Part shown: positions 1-10,644 of the stretch, in pieces
Layout: each line of letters begins with the position of its first letter
Numbering within the stretch: position 1 is the stretch's first letter
NCBI GenBank assembly: GCA_021292105.1
Contig: CM037871.1
Location: 19,712,057 to 19,776,056, forward strand
Reading direction: 5' to 3'
Length of the DNA stretch: 64,000 bases
Source of the DNA: Anadara kagoshimensis
Lineage: Eukaryota > Mollusca > Bivalvia > Arcoida > Arcidae
Position numbers and translations under genes: made by a program
The notes under the pieces: model-generated
Database searches by the model: none
Seen by the model: only the letters and a program-made list of their open reading frames with translations
What the model was told of the DNA's origin: nothing

Positions 1-2270
1 ATTGGCTGAAAAGTGGCATATGTATAGACCAAAAAACTTCTGAGAAACAGATAACATGCACCTGCCGATAAGCTATCTAGATACACCTAACGGGGGGCAG
101 AGAGAAGCTGTCGATTCGACAATAATTCGTTATGAAAGCGTTTAACCTTCGATAGGCTTGTACTGTAATTCACACAGTTACGAAATTACTTACTGAATAT
201 ATACAAAATGTATATCTTATAATAAAGCAAACAGGCTTTAAAACAATGGTTTTAATGCCGTATGAGTTTCTTTTAAATTGACCTATGAAGCAAAGAGATC
301 TACAAACATGCCCTTTAAAAGACTGGTATTGATTTCATTCAGAAGAAGCAATTCGGAAGAGGCCATTAAAAGCGGATGTCTCGTGTCAGGGGAAGCCTGG
401 CAGGCGCACTGAAGAACGCTACCGGCATGTATATATACTGCTCCGAGTGCAATGCAGTGATCAAAAGAGGTATGGCGGGTTTGATGGGATTTTATCCTAA
501 ATGGGTCGTTTTGGTTTTTGAAAATACAAATATTCTTGCACTTAAATAAAAAAGCACCAGTATTATATGTGAGATTTCAGATTCTGGTCCATACAAAGGG
601 CTTAATGTGAGATTTCAGTCCATACAAAGGTCTATTTAACTGGCATCTTTCTTAGGGAGTCTATCTTTGTGCTCTCATATGCTAAAATATGAAAAATGAT
701 GGGGGTTTTCCCCGTCTTTGATATTCATTTTCAAAGTGTTCTCCTCGGAAGACATATAACTGATGTTATATGTTAATGCCGCTAACACTTACTGCTATGG
801 TTAGCTCAGCGCGTAGCGAGGATGCTTTTTAGCCTCTACGACATTGGTTCAAATCCAATCTGGATATCTTTTTATTTATTTTTTATTTTGTATCTTTATG
901 AAATACACTTGTTAAATTTGGCATTTTTTAAGAAAAAAAAACAAATATGTGTATTTAAAAAGCATAGCTTGGGAGTAAAATCACTCCCATATACTCTACT
1001 TACGCATATAAACTGACTGTGGTTTTGAAGACTCAGTCCAGAGTTTGATATAGCTGACGGAATCACGTGATGTATTTTTCAAATATTCCACTTTGGCATC
1101 AAATGCATCCGTATTAAGTTCGCTCTTCATGTCCTTGTTAAGCCGGCTCATTATGTTGAGGAAAAACTTTTTAATTATACCTAGAAGTAAAAAAAATCAC
1201 AAATTTACAATTGAAACGATTTTGCTCCTTAAAACTCTGTTTGAGACTAAATGTACTTATGTGGGCCATAATTATCATTAATCACGTGACGCCAATCCTT
1301 TTGTGCTGATGCATACACGTAATTGATTGGTTAAAAGGCGTTAGCGCCTGGCGTGTTTTTCAACTACAATAGAAGTTCTATTTCTAGACAGTTTTAAAAA
1401 CAAGAAGTACATACCCTTCCGAAGTACGCGGGCTTTCTTTCTTTCCCTGATCTAAATTAATTTGCTAGTTTCAAAGTTTTTACTTTGCTTTTAGATTGTG
1501 ATTTTGACATGGATTGCTATGTTTCCATTCCTGGTAGCCAAAATCGCCATTAGCTACCAATTTCTGAGGAATTCTTTAAAAAAAAGTAACATATTTTAGC
1601 AAATTTGTTGAAAAATATTAAAAAATGGACTATATATTCACAAATTTTGGAAATTTGGCTACTAATTATTTTAAATTTGTGGAAACCTAGGGATTGATAT
1701 GTTTGTTTTTATTAAATGTATAAACAAAATGTAAAATGGTAAATAAAACAATAATTATGGCAAACTACAGTAAAACAAGGTTGTTCAAATTGCAAAAACA
1801 GATCCCCTGGATAATCTTTAGGTCAATAAAAACTAAATAAAATACCTACATTACCTACCTCTGTTTTGATCATGGACAGGCCATCATTATAAATGCAAAA
1901 TACATGTGGTCAAATGTATGAAAAAAGACCATTCTGCTTTGAAACGTCATTTTCATATAGAAATAGTAATACTTCTCTGTTATCAGACACGACATAATTC
2001 TATAGATAAAAAGTAATTTTAACTAATATTTCATTGTTGTAAATATTGACTCGCATGAAATTGTCTTATAGGCCATTTCCTTATAATATCCAGAGACATC
2101 CTTACCGGGAAAATTGCATTGAAGCACTTGGTGTCCTTCAATTCACAATAATGTGGAAAACACTAGCACTATGAATAAAGAAAAATATTACAGACATATA
2201 TATACAATGAAACCTCTATATAAGGTCTTTCAACGAAACTTAACAAAAAGGATTTATAAACAAGTAGTCT
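1..2270. other. No gene seen; AT-rich intergenic DNA
   Basis: Apart from the tRNA-like stretch near 790-868 and a partial copy of a dispersed repeat at about 1401-1530 (ending in an ACTTTGCTTTTAGATTGTGA-type word), nothing recognisable was found on either strand. The short open frames here show no family motif and no splice context. Confidence 0.5.
790..868 (+). repeat. tRNA-like sequence (SINE head or tRNA relic)
   Basis: An A-box-like TTAGCTCAGCGCG and a B-box-like GGTTCAAATCC are correctly spaced, and the T-arm TTGG/CCAA can pair. The acceptor arms do not pair, and a T-rich tail follows. This fits a tRNA-derived SINE head or decayed tRNA better than a working tRNA gene. Confidence 0.5.
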
Positions 2271-2279
2271 TTACACGTT

Positions 2280-2965
2280 TGCACCATTTAGCGTCCTTTT
2301 GCGCCACAATCTATTTGCGCCAGTATATCATTTCCGCTATCAAAAAACCATTAGTTCTTTTGTGCCGGTATTATACACAACTGCCTCACTTTAATTTATT
2401 GTGATTTTTGCGTTAGAGATATGAACAATACTTTTAACTTGTCTCCTCCTTTATCCGGGCTGAGAAGATCCAGTTTCTATTTTACTCGCGGAGTTAAAGT
2501 AATTTTAATAAATAATCCATTTTCTATATTAAAAAGATATATAAAATACTTCGGATAAAACACTTACTTATTAACACGTAAAACATGAATTATCTGAACA
2601 GGTAGAATGGCGCAAAAGACCTCCAGATTCTGCCGGAATAAAAACACTAGAAAGTTTAATACAAAATACGGAAAACTCCAGGGAATTGTAAATTATGTTT
2701 TAACGATGAAAATGTCGTTTTATGCCTATTAGAAAAGAGCATATTGATGTTGATGTGATTGCCTGATAACAAAACGGTAAGTGTTGTAGTTTTTGTGATA
2801 AAGGTTCATTTTGTTTTTGTATTTATATTGTAAAGATTGTGTTTCTCATGTTCCTCTTTCAATAATTTTATTTCCTATTTCACGCTTAATAAAATTACTC
2901 CTGTTCTAATCAGAGGCAGAAATGGTACCTCTAACAGTATGCCGTAGGCGCAAAATGACGCTTCC
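2280..2965. repeat. Possible foldback element with inverted GCGTCNTTTTGCGCC motifs
   Basis: GCGTCCTTTTGCGCC occurs near 2291 with shorter TTTGCGCC and TTTTGTGCC variants to 2368. The complement (GGCGCAAAA followed by GACGC) occurs near 2948, with a further GGCGCAAAAG near 2609. Multiple short inverted motifs at both ends resemble the subterminal repeats of a DNA transposon. Target duplications could not be fixed. Confidence 0.4.
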
Positions 2966-3070
2966 CCTTTAAACATCATATACTAGTAGTCTGATTCTTG
3001 TTAGAATTGCAGTTCGCTCATTTTGGTCCCCCTTAGACACTGTCCAAAATTCAAAACCTTTTCTTAACTA

Positions 3071-3284
3071 CAGTACAGGCCTGTCGAAAGTTTAACACTG
3101 CGCTAACGAATTCGAACCGAATCGGAAGTTTATCTCGGCCCCTCGTAAGCCACATCTTTTCGATATCTGATATCTATCTCTCGCCAGCCTTTTGGCTACT
3201 TGGTATCTATATTTTGACCACTTAGCAGCTAAGTTCGGTTCCAATACACTAGAGCAGTGTTAAACTTTCGACAGGACTGTACTG
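3071..3284. mobile_element. TA-flanked MITE, family P (Tc1/mariner-like ends)
   Basis: Terminal inverted repeats of about 30 bp beginning CAGTACAGGCCTGTCGAAAG pair with the right end with one visible mismatch, and TA lies on both sides. There is no coding capacity. Other copies of the family are at 11655, 13077, 25184, 25424, 28510, 30082 and 45562. Confidence 0.85.
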
Positions 3285-3542
3285 TATGTTTTTCGTAATT
3301 TAAATCAGGTAAATCTTAATAATTTTGTATAAGATATTCATAAATTTAAGATGGCATTTTGTAAGATCACATTCATATTCTTGTTTTGTTGATTTTTTAG
3401 TACTATAAATTATTGTCAAACTTTGAGACAGATTTAATTAAAGGCAAATCTTAGTTGAGGAATAATTTTGAAATTGGGCCCTTGTCTTCATGACAGAAGT
3501 TCTGTTTATGATGTTTATAGAGGGGTGCAGGACATTTTAGCG

Positions 3543-3577
<35 letters not shown>

Positions 3578-3582
3578 GTATT

Positions 3583-3883
3583 TACGGAAGCGTATTAGGG
3601 CCACGACATTTTTTTTTAATTTTGATATGTCGACTTAGTTTCTCGATAAATCGACTTTTTATCTCGATAAATCGACTTAACTATGTCGATAATCGACTTA
3701 TTATCTCGATAAATCGACTTAGTTTCTCGATAAATCGACTTATATCTCGATAAATCGACTTATATCTCGATAAATCGACTAATCTCGATAATCGACTTAA
3801 ATCTCGATAAATCGACTTAAAAACTCGATAAATCGACTTAGTATCTCAATAAATCGACTTAACTATCTCGATAAATCGACTTA
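3583..3883 (+). repeat. Minisatellite array, unit about 20 bp with TCGATAAATCGACTTA
   Basis: About 13 tandem units carry TCGATAAATCGACTTA with a 3-5 bp variable spacer. Each unit can form a small hairpin (TCGAT/ATCGA). A unique flank, TACGGAAGCGTATTAGGGCC, lies at the left. The same flank and array occur in opposite orientation at 8163-8680. Confidence 0.85.
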
Positions 3884-3935
3884 GTGTCCGCTCTATATGC
3901 GGGAGGTCGCGGGTTCGATCCCCGGCCGCGACAAA
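3884..3935 (+). repeat. 3' half of a tRNA-like sequence
   Basis: GGAGGTCGCGGGTTCGATCC has a canonical B box and a paired T arm, but the 5' half (A box) is replaced by the preceding minisatellite. It is probably a SINE fragment. Confidence 0.5.
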
Positions 3936-4358
3936 CTAAAGTTGTAAAAATAAGTAGTTTCAGCTCCCCAGCTACACTCAGTTTTACTGGGTTAGGGAAA
4001 AACTGACTTAACTTGTGTCAGGATAACAGACTAGCAGGATTGTAGTTAGGCTGTGGCTATTTATCCGTGTACTGGCAACTTAAAGACGACATCACTGCAC
4101 TCCAGTTACTCACACATCACTCTATCAACGCACACACACAAAATAAAGAATGAGAAAGTAGACTATCAAAAATGTTCACGTCGTAAAATGACTGAAATAC
4201 TGTCGAAACGACGTAAAATCCAACAACTAGTCGATCAATCAACCAATCATAACACCAAACAAATCCGTTTTCTATATTCATGAGAGTTCAAATTACACAT
4301 CCGACGAAATTCTATTACATGAATACTAAGTTAACATGTACAGTTACTGGTGTGCTAA

Positions 4359-6600
4359 AGCCCCGTCACACAGCACTCCACGTCTAAATCACGTACAAAA
4401 AGTTGTGAAAATCTGGTGGACGTGGTCGTAAGTGGTAATTTTTGTTCAATTTTGGCTTGGCCGTGCTTTGTACGGGGTATTGCCGTCGGTGGCTGTTCCA
4501 CTGCTCAAGCACTGCCTAAGCACGGCTTACCATGTTCAGCTACGTGTGAGGCTAAAAATAGGTTCGCACGTGTTCGAACGCGGGAAAAAAGCGACAAGTT
4601 ACCACGACTGACCGCGGCCTCATCGCGTCTGTAGCACTGCCGATCACGCGTTGAGCGCGGACGTAATACGGGTACTCCACTGCTATAGCACTGTCCAATC
4701 ACGGGTAACCGCGGCTCGGCGTCGTCGAAAGCGCAGCTTGCCGCGCATATAAAAGTTTAACTTAGTTTTAATCTAGTAAAGTCAAACTGCCAAGCGCATT
4801 TTACATTTCAATTCATTACATTAATACAATATGTAATTATCAATCGTCATTATCACATCAACATTTAAATATCAGTGCTCCAGCTTCCCTAACTAACATG
4901 ATCAGTAAGCATAGCTAATGGGGGAGGAGCATGTCATCCTGCCACATCACCCTTCTAGCTGGGAGTTGCACTACTGCATGATGAGGTTCCTCTGGGCCTT
5001 GTCTAGCCTGACATCTCTGTTGGATTCTGGTACTCTATCAGATCTCGTTTCATGTCTTCACGCCAAGCACCAAGCACCAGTTCTCCATCTAGACGCCCGA
5101 AGTCCACAAGCCTGTTCTGCATCACCGGGTAACGTGTTCTCATCAGGTTGTGAAGGAGTACGCATGCTTTGACCAGCAGCCTGACAGTGTCAGCTTCATA
5201 CATCATGGTAGTCAGGAGAACTTGAAATCTGTTGGCAAGGATCCCGAACGAATTTTCAACTACCCGTTTGGCCCACGACAGTCGATAGTTAAATATCCTT
5301 TGCTCCCTGGTCATGTCCATATTAGCGTAGGGTTTCATCATGTAGGTCTGGAGTCCGAAGACATCGTCATCTACAAGGAATTAGGGTACATCCTGTGTGT
5401 CACCTGGTAGAGGATCTGGCTGTGAGAAGCCGGCGATGTCATTGTTCTGCAGACCCTCCTTGACCTCGCTTTTTAAATATTGTAGATGCGGGTATCAGAG
5501 GAGGACCTCTTGCCGCTTACGTCTATCCACAGGAACTTGTAGTCCGAAGACACGACTGCTATGAGGATAACTCTGAAGAAGCCTTTTTAGTTGAAGTAGT
5601 CGGACCCAATGTTGGCAGCAGCTTTACACGCAATATGTTTCCCCACGCACTACAAGACTTATGGCGTTGTGGGGGACCCTCCAGGCATATTGCATCTTAC
5701 GGTACTTGGAGCCAGGAGCAAGGTGCCTCATGGCGATAGCAACCTTCAGGCCTTGTTCAAGGGTTGCTCTCCAGTTGGTGGTCTCCTTGGTAAGGGCTGG
5801 TGTCAGTCTCTGCACAATTTCGTCGTACATCGCAGGAGGCATCCTTATAAAGTTCTGAAAGGCTTTTGGATCTTTGTTACGCAGCTCGACCATGATATGG
5901 ACGTAAAGCCCCAGCTGAGGTCTCCTCGCAATCCAGTCACGTACATAGATGTTCCGTACCACCCTTCTCCTCCTCCTTCTCCTTCTCTCAGCAAGGATAT
6001 GTTGGACCTGTATCAGTTTGTTCTGTTGGTGCTGGAGCATGAAGATGAGGACATCACGGTGTTGAGGGTTATGTTCACCCCTTGACATCTAGACTGCAAG
6101 TGCAGAGGTCTTAGAAATTAGGCAGTGATCAATCGTATTTAGAACTTGTTCCAGATGTCGTTTAACGGGCTTTAGTAGTGATATGTACGCGGAAAAATCC
6201 ATTTCTTAGTGATAAGCCGCTAAACACAAGCTATTTCCCGTGATACCAACGCGTATCACGCGTCCGATGATCGTGCTTTGCCCGTGACAGATCGCTAAAC
6301 TTTCGCGTTTTACCGCGTTTCCCCAAGTTCAAATCACTGCCGGAACACGGATTATCACGTGTGTTGCACGTCTTTACCACGTGTGACGTCCGTGGTTGTC
6401 CGCGGAATAAAATTTTGAACATTTCAAAACTTTTTGCCACGTCCGACGCCGTTCAGATGTTTCATCGCATCCTGTCACGTCTGTAAATCGACTGTAGCTC
6501 GTCTTAAACTCGACATCAACGCGAACAACAACGTCTGGTTCACGGGAAGTTGACGGGTTATGGCAGTGATTAAGCCGCAAAGCGCTGTGTGACCAGGCCT
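4359..6600 (-). mobile_element. PIF/Harbinger DNA transposon, degraded
   Basis: The element is 2242 bp, bounded by TAA on both sides (4356-4358 and 6601-6603), the 3-bp target duplication typical of PIF/Harbinger. Imperfect inverted ends start AGCCCCGTCACACAGC on the left and AGGCCTGGTCACACAGC when the right end is read inward. It contains a broken HARBI1-type transposase on the minus strand. The subterminal regions are rich in CACGT-type words. It lies next to a 160-bp tandem repeat that begins just past its right end. Confidence 0.85.
5003..6088 (-). pseudogene. HARBI1-like transposase remnant
   Basis: This is a DDE nuclease of the PIF/Harbinger family, which in an intact form cuts and pastes the element around it. 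Three collinear blocks are seen. 6088-5624 gives the N-terminal part, with an arginine-rich run followed by ARRPQLG, RMPPAMYDEI and AMRHLAPGSKY. About 5618-5400 gives the central DDE part (YKFLWIDVSGK) with an in-frame stop at about 5589-5587. 5341-5003 gives the C-terminal part (VVENSFGILANRFQVL, CVLLHNLMRT). The outer blocks share one frame and the central block is in another, so at least two frame changes plus a stop have broken it. No accessory Myb-like gene was recognised. It is very unlikely to make active protein. Confidence 0.85.
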
Positions 6601-6654
6601 TAATGTCGTGATAAACTTCTGTCCGACGTGTGTCTTGCCTCATTTGTAAATTTT

Positions 6655-7005
6655 TCTTTGTGAGCGCTCTAGCACCCGCGTTTTTGCACGGTATTTCACG
6701 CAACTTAGAGAGGTTGGGTTTCTGTAGGTGAAACACTCTATCGATTTGAAGATGGGTTCCAATAATCATGTGCATAATTAATGAGGTTTGATAAATCTAA
6801 TTGGACACAGCTTTTTAGACCTCTAGCATCTGCATTAATGCACAGAATTTCACAAAACTTTGTAGGTAGGATAGGATAAGTTAAAGGAAGAACCCTCTCG
6901 ATTTGCAGGCAGGTCCAATAATTATGCACATAATTTATGAGGTTTAAGGAATCTGATTGGACACAACTTGTCAGCACTCTAACATCCACAATTATTCATG
7001 GATAC
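6655..7005. repeat. Tandem repeat, unit about 160 bp, just over two copies
   Basis: Words such as CCAATAAT and TAATTTATGAGGTTT near 6899-6950 repeat about 160 bp earlier (near 6739-6790), with a partial third copy further left. The period resembles the 160-bp cores of bivalve pearl-type repeats, a likeness known from the literature and not proved here. Confidence 0.6.
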
Positions 7006-7539
7006 GCATGGGTAACTGGTGATTTCAAGTTTTATATCTTTGTAGGGTTTTCTACCCTATTTCACTTCAAATATATAGACTTCAACTTGCTAATGCTCTT
7101 GCCTCTTAAGATCTTGAATAGCTTTCATGCACATACCTTTGATATATTTATGCAACAGTTAAATCAGTAATGCAATGCTTACTATTTTCAGAAGTTATTT
7201 CTTTGAGACAAAAATAAATAAGCTTCTCCCTACATAAGTGTAATTTGACTAAAGTACAATATTTATATAACTACAGGTACCCAATTTTGCTTTAGTGTGT
7301 CCGTTACCTTTCTCAAATCTAAACTTTAGAACTGTTTTTCTCGAACATTTTCACCACCTAAAATCCATTATCGAACAAGAGCGCTGCTGAAGCGGGATAA
7401 TATACGCCCAAGGGTTAAATGGTTTGCTAGTATATTAAGGATATGTCATGTTTTAGTAATTAAATGATGTTAAGAATTGCGTTAAAAGATTTCTCCAGGA
7501 TACTGAAGTAGGTTGGAAAAAGTTTTAAATTGTACCAAC

Positions 7540-8050
7540 ATTCATTTTTGAAAAGACACACCGAGCTGAACAATCCCAAATAAATAAGTTTGTGGTCTGA
7601 GAAGTGGATTGATATGGCATGCATATGCTTGCATGCCAAATATGAATTCAACTGACAAATTGTTAGTAATGTTATTGTGCGGAAACCAAATTTGTACACG
7701 GAAATTGCTTTTAAAGGGCATATAACTTTGCAAGAAAGTACTGGATTGTGGCCAAATTCGAAGTTGACCTGTGATTCAATATAAGATACTTGTTTACCAA
7801 AATGAATTCAATTGGTCAATTGTTACTAAGTTATGGCGCGAAAACCAAATTTTAATGAAATTTGCCTTTAAAAGTGACATAATTATACAAGAAATGAGTG
7901 GAATGTAGCCAATTTGAACTTGACCTGTATTTCAATATTATATACTTGCATACCAAATATGAATTCATTTGCTGTATAGTAACTCTAGTTATTGTGCGGA
8001 AACGAAATTGTCCGCGGACAGACGTCCGGATGGACGGACAGACGGACAAA
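7540..8050. repeat. Tandem repeat, unit about 157-162 bp, three copies, ending in a GGAC-rich tract
   Basis: The word TTGTGCGGAAACCAAATTTG and its variants recur near 7674, 7834 and 7990, each preceded by an ATTCAA-type word and followed by a CTTTTAAA-type segment. The last copy runs into a GACGGACAGACGGAC tract. The layout matches the hairpin-ended repeats described below, but no terminal hairpin was identified. Confidence 0.65.
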
Positions 8051-8162
8051 CAGTGGTATTCAAATGTACTCCGGGCGCATGAAAATCAAAAAAGGATACA
8101 TGCATATTTAATATATCGTACAAATAATTACTTATCACACTTCTTAATTGATTTCATAATTA

Positions 8163-8680
8163 CGATTTATCGAGACAGTTAAGTCGATTTATCGAAATAA
8201 TAAGTCGATTTATCGAATTGCTATGTCGATTTATCGAAATAATAAGTCGATTTATCGAGATTGTTAAGTCGATTTATCGATAGTTAAGTCGATTAATCGA
8301 GATTCTATGTCGATTTATCGAGATACTAAGTCGATTTTTTGAGAAACTAAGTCGATTTTTTGAGAAACTAAGTCGATTTATCGAGATAATAAGTCGATTT
8401 ATCGACATAGTTAAGTCGATTTATCGAGATAATAAGTCGATTTATCGAGAAACTAAGTCGATTTATCGAGATAATAAGTCGATTTATCGACATAGTTAAG
8501 TCGATTTATCGAGATACTAAGTCGATTTATCGAAATAATAAGTCGATTTATCGAGATAATAAGTCGATTTATCGACATAGTTAAGTCGATTTATCGAGAT
8601 ACTAAGTCGATTTATCGAGATAATAAGTCGACATATCAAAATTTAAAAAAAAATGACGTGGCCCTAATACGCTTCCGTAT
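8163..8680 (-). repeat. Minisatellite array, inverted copy of the 3583-3883 repeat
   Basis: About 22 units of TAAGTCGATTTATCGA with short variable spacers run up to GTCGACATATCAAAATT and then GGCCCTAATACGCTTCCGTA, which is the reverse complement of the flank at 3583. The two copies therefore form a large inverted repeat about 4.3 kb apart. Confidence 0.85.
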
Positions 8681-8681
8681 A

Positions 8682-9194
8682 GTGGACATTTGAGCGACGA
8701 CTTTATTTAGTGGACATTTGAGCGACAGATTTTTAATCACTACCTGTATTTTACGATGGACATTTGAGCGACAGTTTAAATCTAATTCTGCTCCAGTATG
8801 AAGGGAAAATGCGAAAATTTTAAAGGAAATATGTAAATAGTAAAGTCAATCGCGACAGATTTATAGGTATCCTTGAATTTAAAAATCTGACTAAAATTTA
8901 TGTTGTTTTACTTTAAGCTTTTTCCCCTTTTTACAGTTTTGACAGTTTTATGAATTGTAGTGATAGACTGTTAATGGATTTTATAAATTTTTCATTTGGT
9001 GCTTTTTAAAAAAAACTTTATCCCTGTTCCATGTATTCTTGGATAAAAAAAAATCGTATAAATGTCAACTATATACATATATTTAGAATTTCGCCCAAAT
9101 GGGTTAAATTCTGTTGCTCAAATGTCCATTACTTCGTCGCTCAAACGTCCGGTTATTTTCGCTCTTTTGTCCTATGCTTTCGCTCAAATGTCCA
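8682..9194. repeat. Foldback element with GGACATTTGAGCGA motifs in both arms
   Basis: The left arm has three direct copies of TGGACATTTGAGCGAC (near 8683, 8710 and 8757). The right arm has four inverted copies of TCGCTCAAATGTCC, some degenerate (near 9114, 9137, 9158 and 9180). About 330 bp of AT-rich DNA lies between. The pattern suggests clustered binding sites at the ends of a non-autonomous DNA transposon. Confidence 0.65.
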
Positions 9195-9380
9195 ACGCTG
9201 TTATAGAGATGGTCAATATAGCAAGTATAATTGTATCTATTCATTAAGGATCTTTACTTTAATTTTTTTCGACGTTATTTTATTGACGTGGTTAACATTA
9301 TGTAAGAAACGTGAACGTACATTAAGCATTGAACAGTTAATGGTATTCACATTATTTCCGTATTTTTTATATTGACTCAC

Positions 9381-9458
9381 CTAATGGGTCCATGTAGGCA
9401 TTGGTTATAGATGTTTCATCAGCAGTTATGTCCATTGATATAACAAGAACATCGTCTT
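9381..9458 (-). CDS. EgtD-like gene, later exon
   Basis: 78 nt between an acceptor with a poly-T tract (A-run on plus at 9461-9472) and donor GTGAGT. It encodes VLVISMDITADE and NAYMDPL, which fits the EgtD stretch that follows the family's internal GS-x-GN motif. Confidence 0.65.
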
Positions 9459-10311
9459 CTGTAAAAAAAAAAATGGGCAACACAAAAGATTATTAAAAAA
9501 TTATTCGGGAATAACCACCAAAATCTCTATAAATTGCAAAGAAACGAATCAGTCATATGTAAACGTTTTATCGGATTTTTCCTGTCAAAACAGCTAGACT
9601 TATGGATTAAGGAGATTTATCGGTTTATCATATTACGTGATAATTTTTTGTAAATTGATTGGATAGTTACATACAGTATATGAGGTACACGTAACTACGG
9701 GTGCCCAATTGAAATCATCCATTTAATCATTGCAATATCCGGTTCTGAAAGACTGGCATAATGTTCCAAACACAAAAGTAGTAGTTGTAATGGCGTTTAA
9801 CGTCTCAGTCAAGAATATTTCACTTATATCGAGACGTCGCCAGCTATAGGCGAAAGTGCAGAAATTTTGCCTGTGTGTTGCGCTGATGGCGTTATATATA
9901 CAGCAGAGTTCTTTAGCGTGCCAAGCCCACTGTGACACGGGGCCTCGTTTATTTTAAGTTCACATCCGAAAGAACCGTGACTTTCATTTCATAATGCCGA
10001 GTGCTTGGCGAAAGAACAGTCACTACCCACTTTCAAGTCTTGGGTCAGACTCGACCGGGGTTCGAACCCACGACCTCCCACTTACGGAGCGAGCACCCTA
10101 CCAACTGAGCTACCGCAGTGGTCATATTTTGTACAGTGTAGTTGACGCTGTAACTATTGTCATTACTTGTGAATGATGTCGATTACTAAGTGGATATTTG
10201 GTGTACAGTTTTAAATGTTGCTCATATTACCACCGTTAACTAGGGAAAATATAGCATATACATGCCGAAAAGTACTAATTCTAGTCTATGCATTTTTAAG
10301 GGCCAAATTGG

Positions 10312-10378
<67 letters not shown>

Positions 10379-10479
10379 GTCAGTGGCGAGGGTGATTTAT
10401 TCGGTATTCCAGTTTATTCCAACATCCATGAACTGACAGTCGCTATATGAATGAAAGATTATTGACTGGGATGCTCAGG

Positions 10480-10540
<61 letters not shown>

Positions 10541-10605
10541 CCCCTCTCTCTCTCTCCCCCCTCTCTCTCTTTCCCTCTCTCTCTCTCTTTCCCTCTCTCT
10601 CTCTC

Positions 10606-10644
<39 letters not shown>

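Noticed and set aside
3583-3883. CRISPR-like array of short repeats
   Set aside because: Spacers are only 3-5 bp and the setting is a split-gene animal genome.
5609-6085. 158-codon plus-strand open frame
   Set aside because: It is the antisense shadow of the Harbinger transposase N-terminal block on the minus strand, which carries the recognisable motifs.
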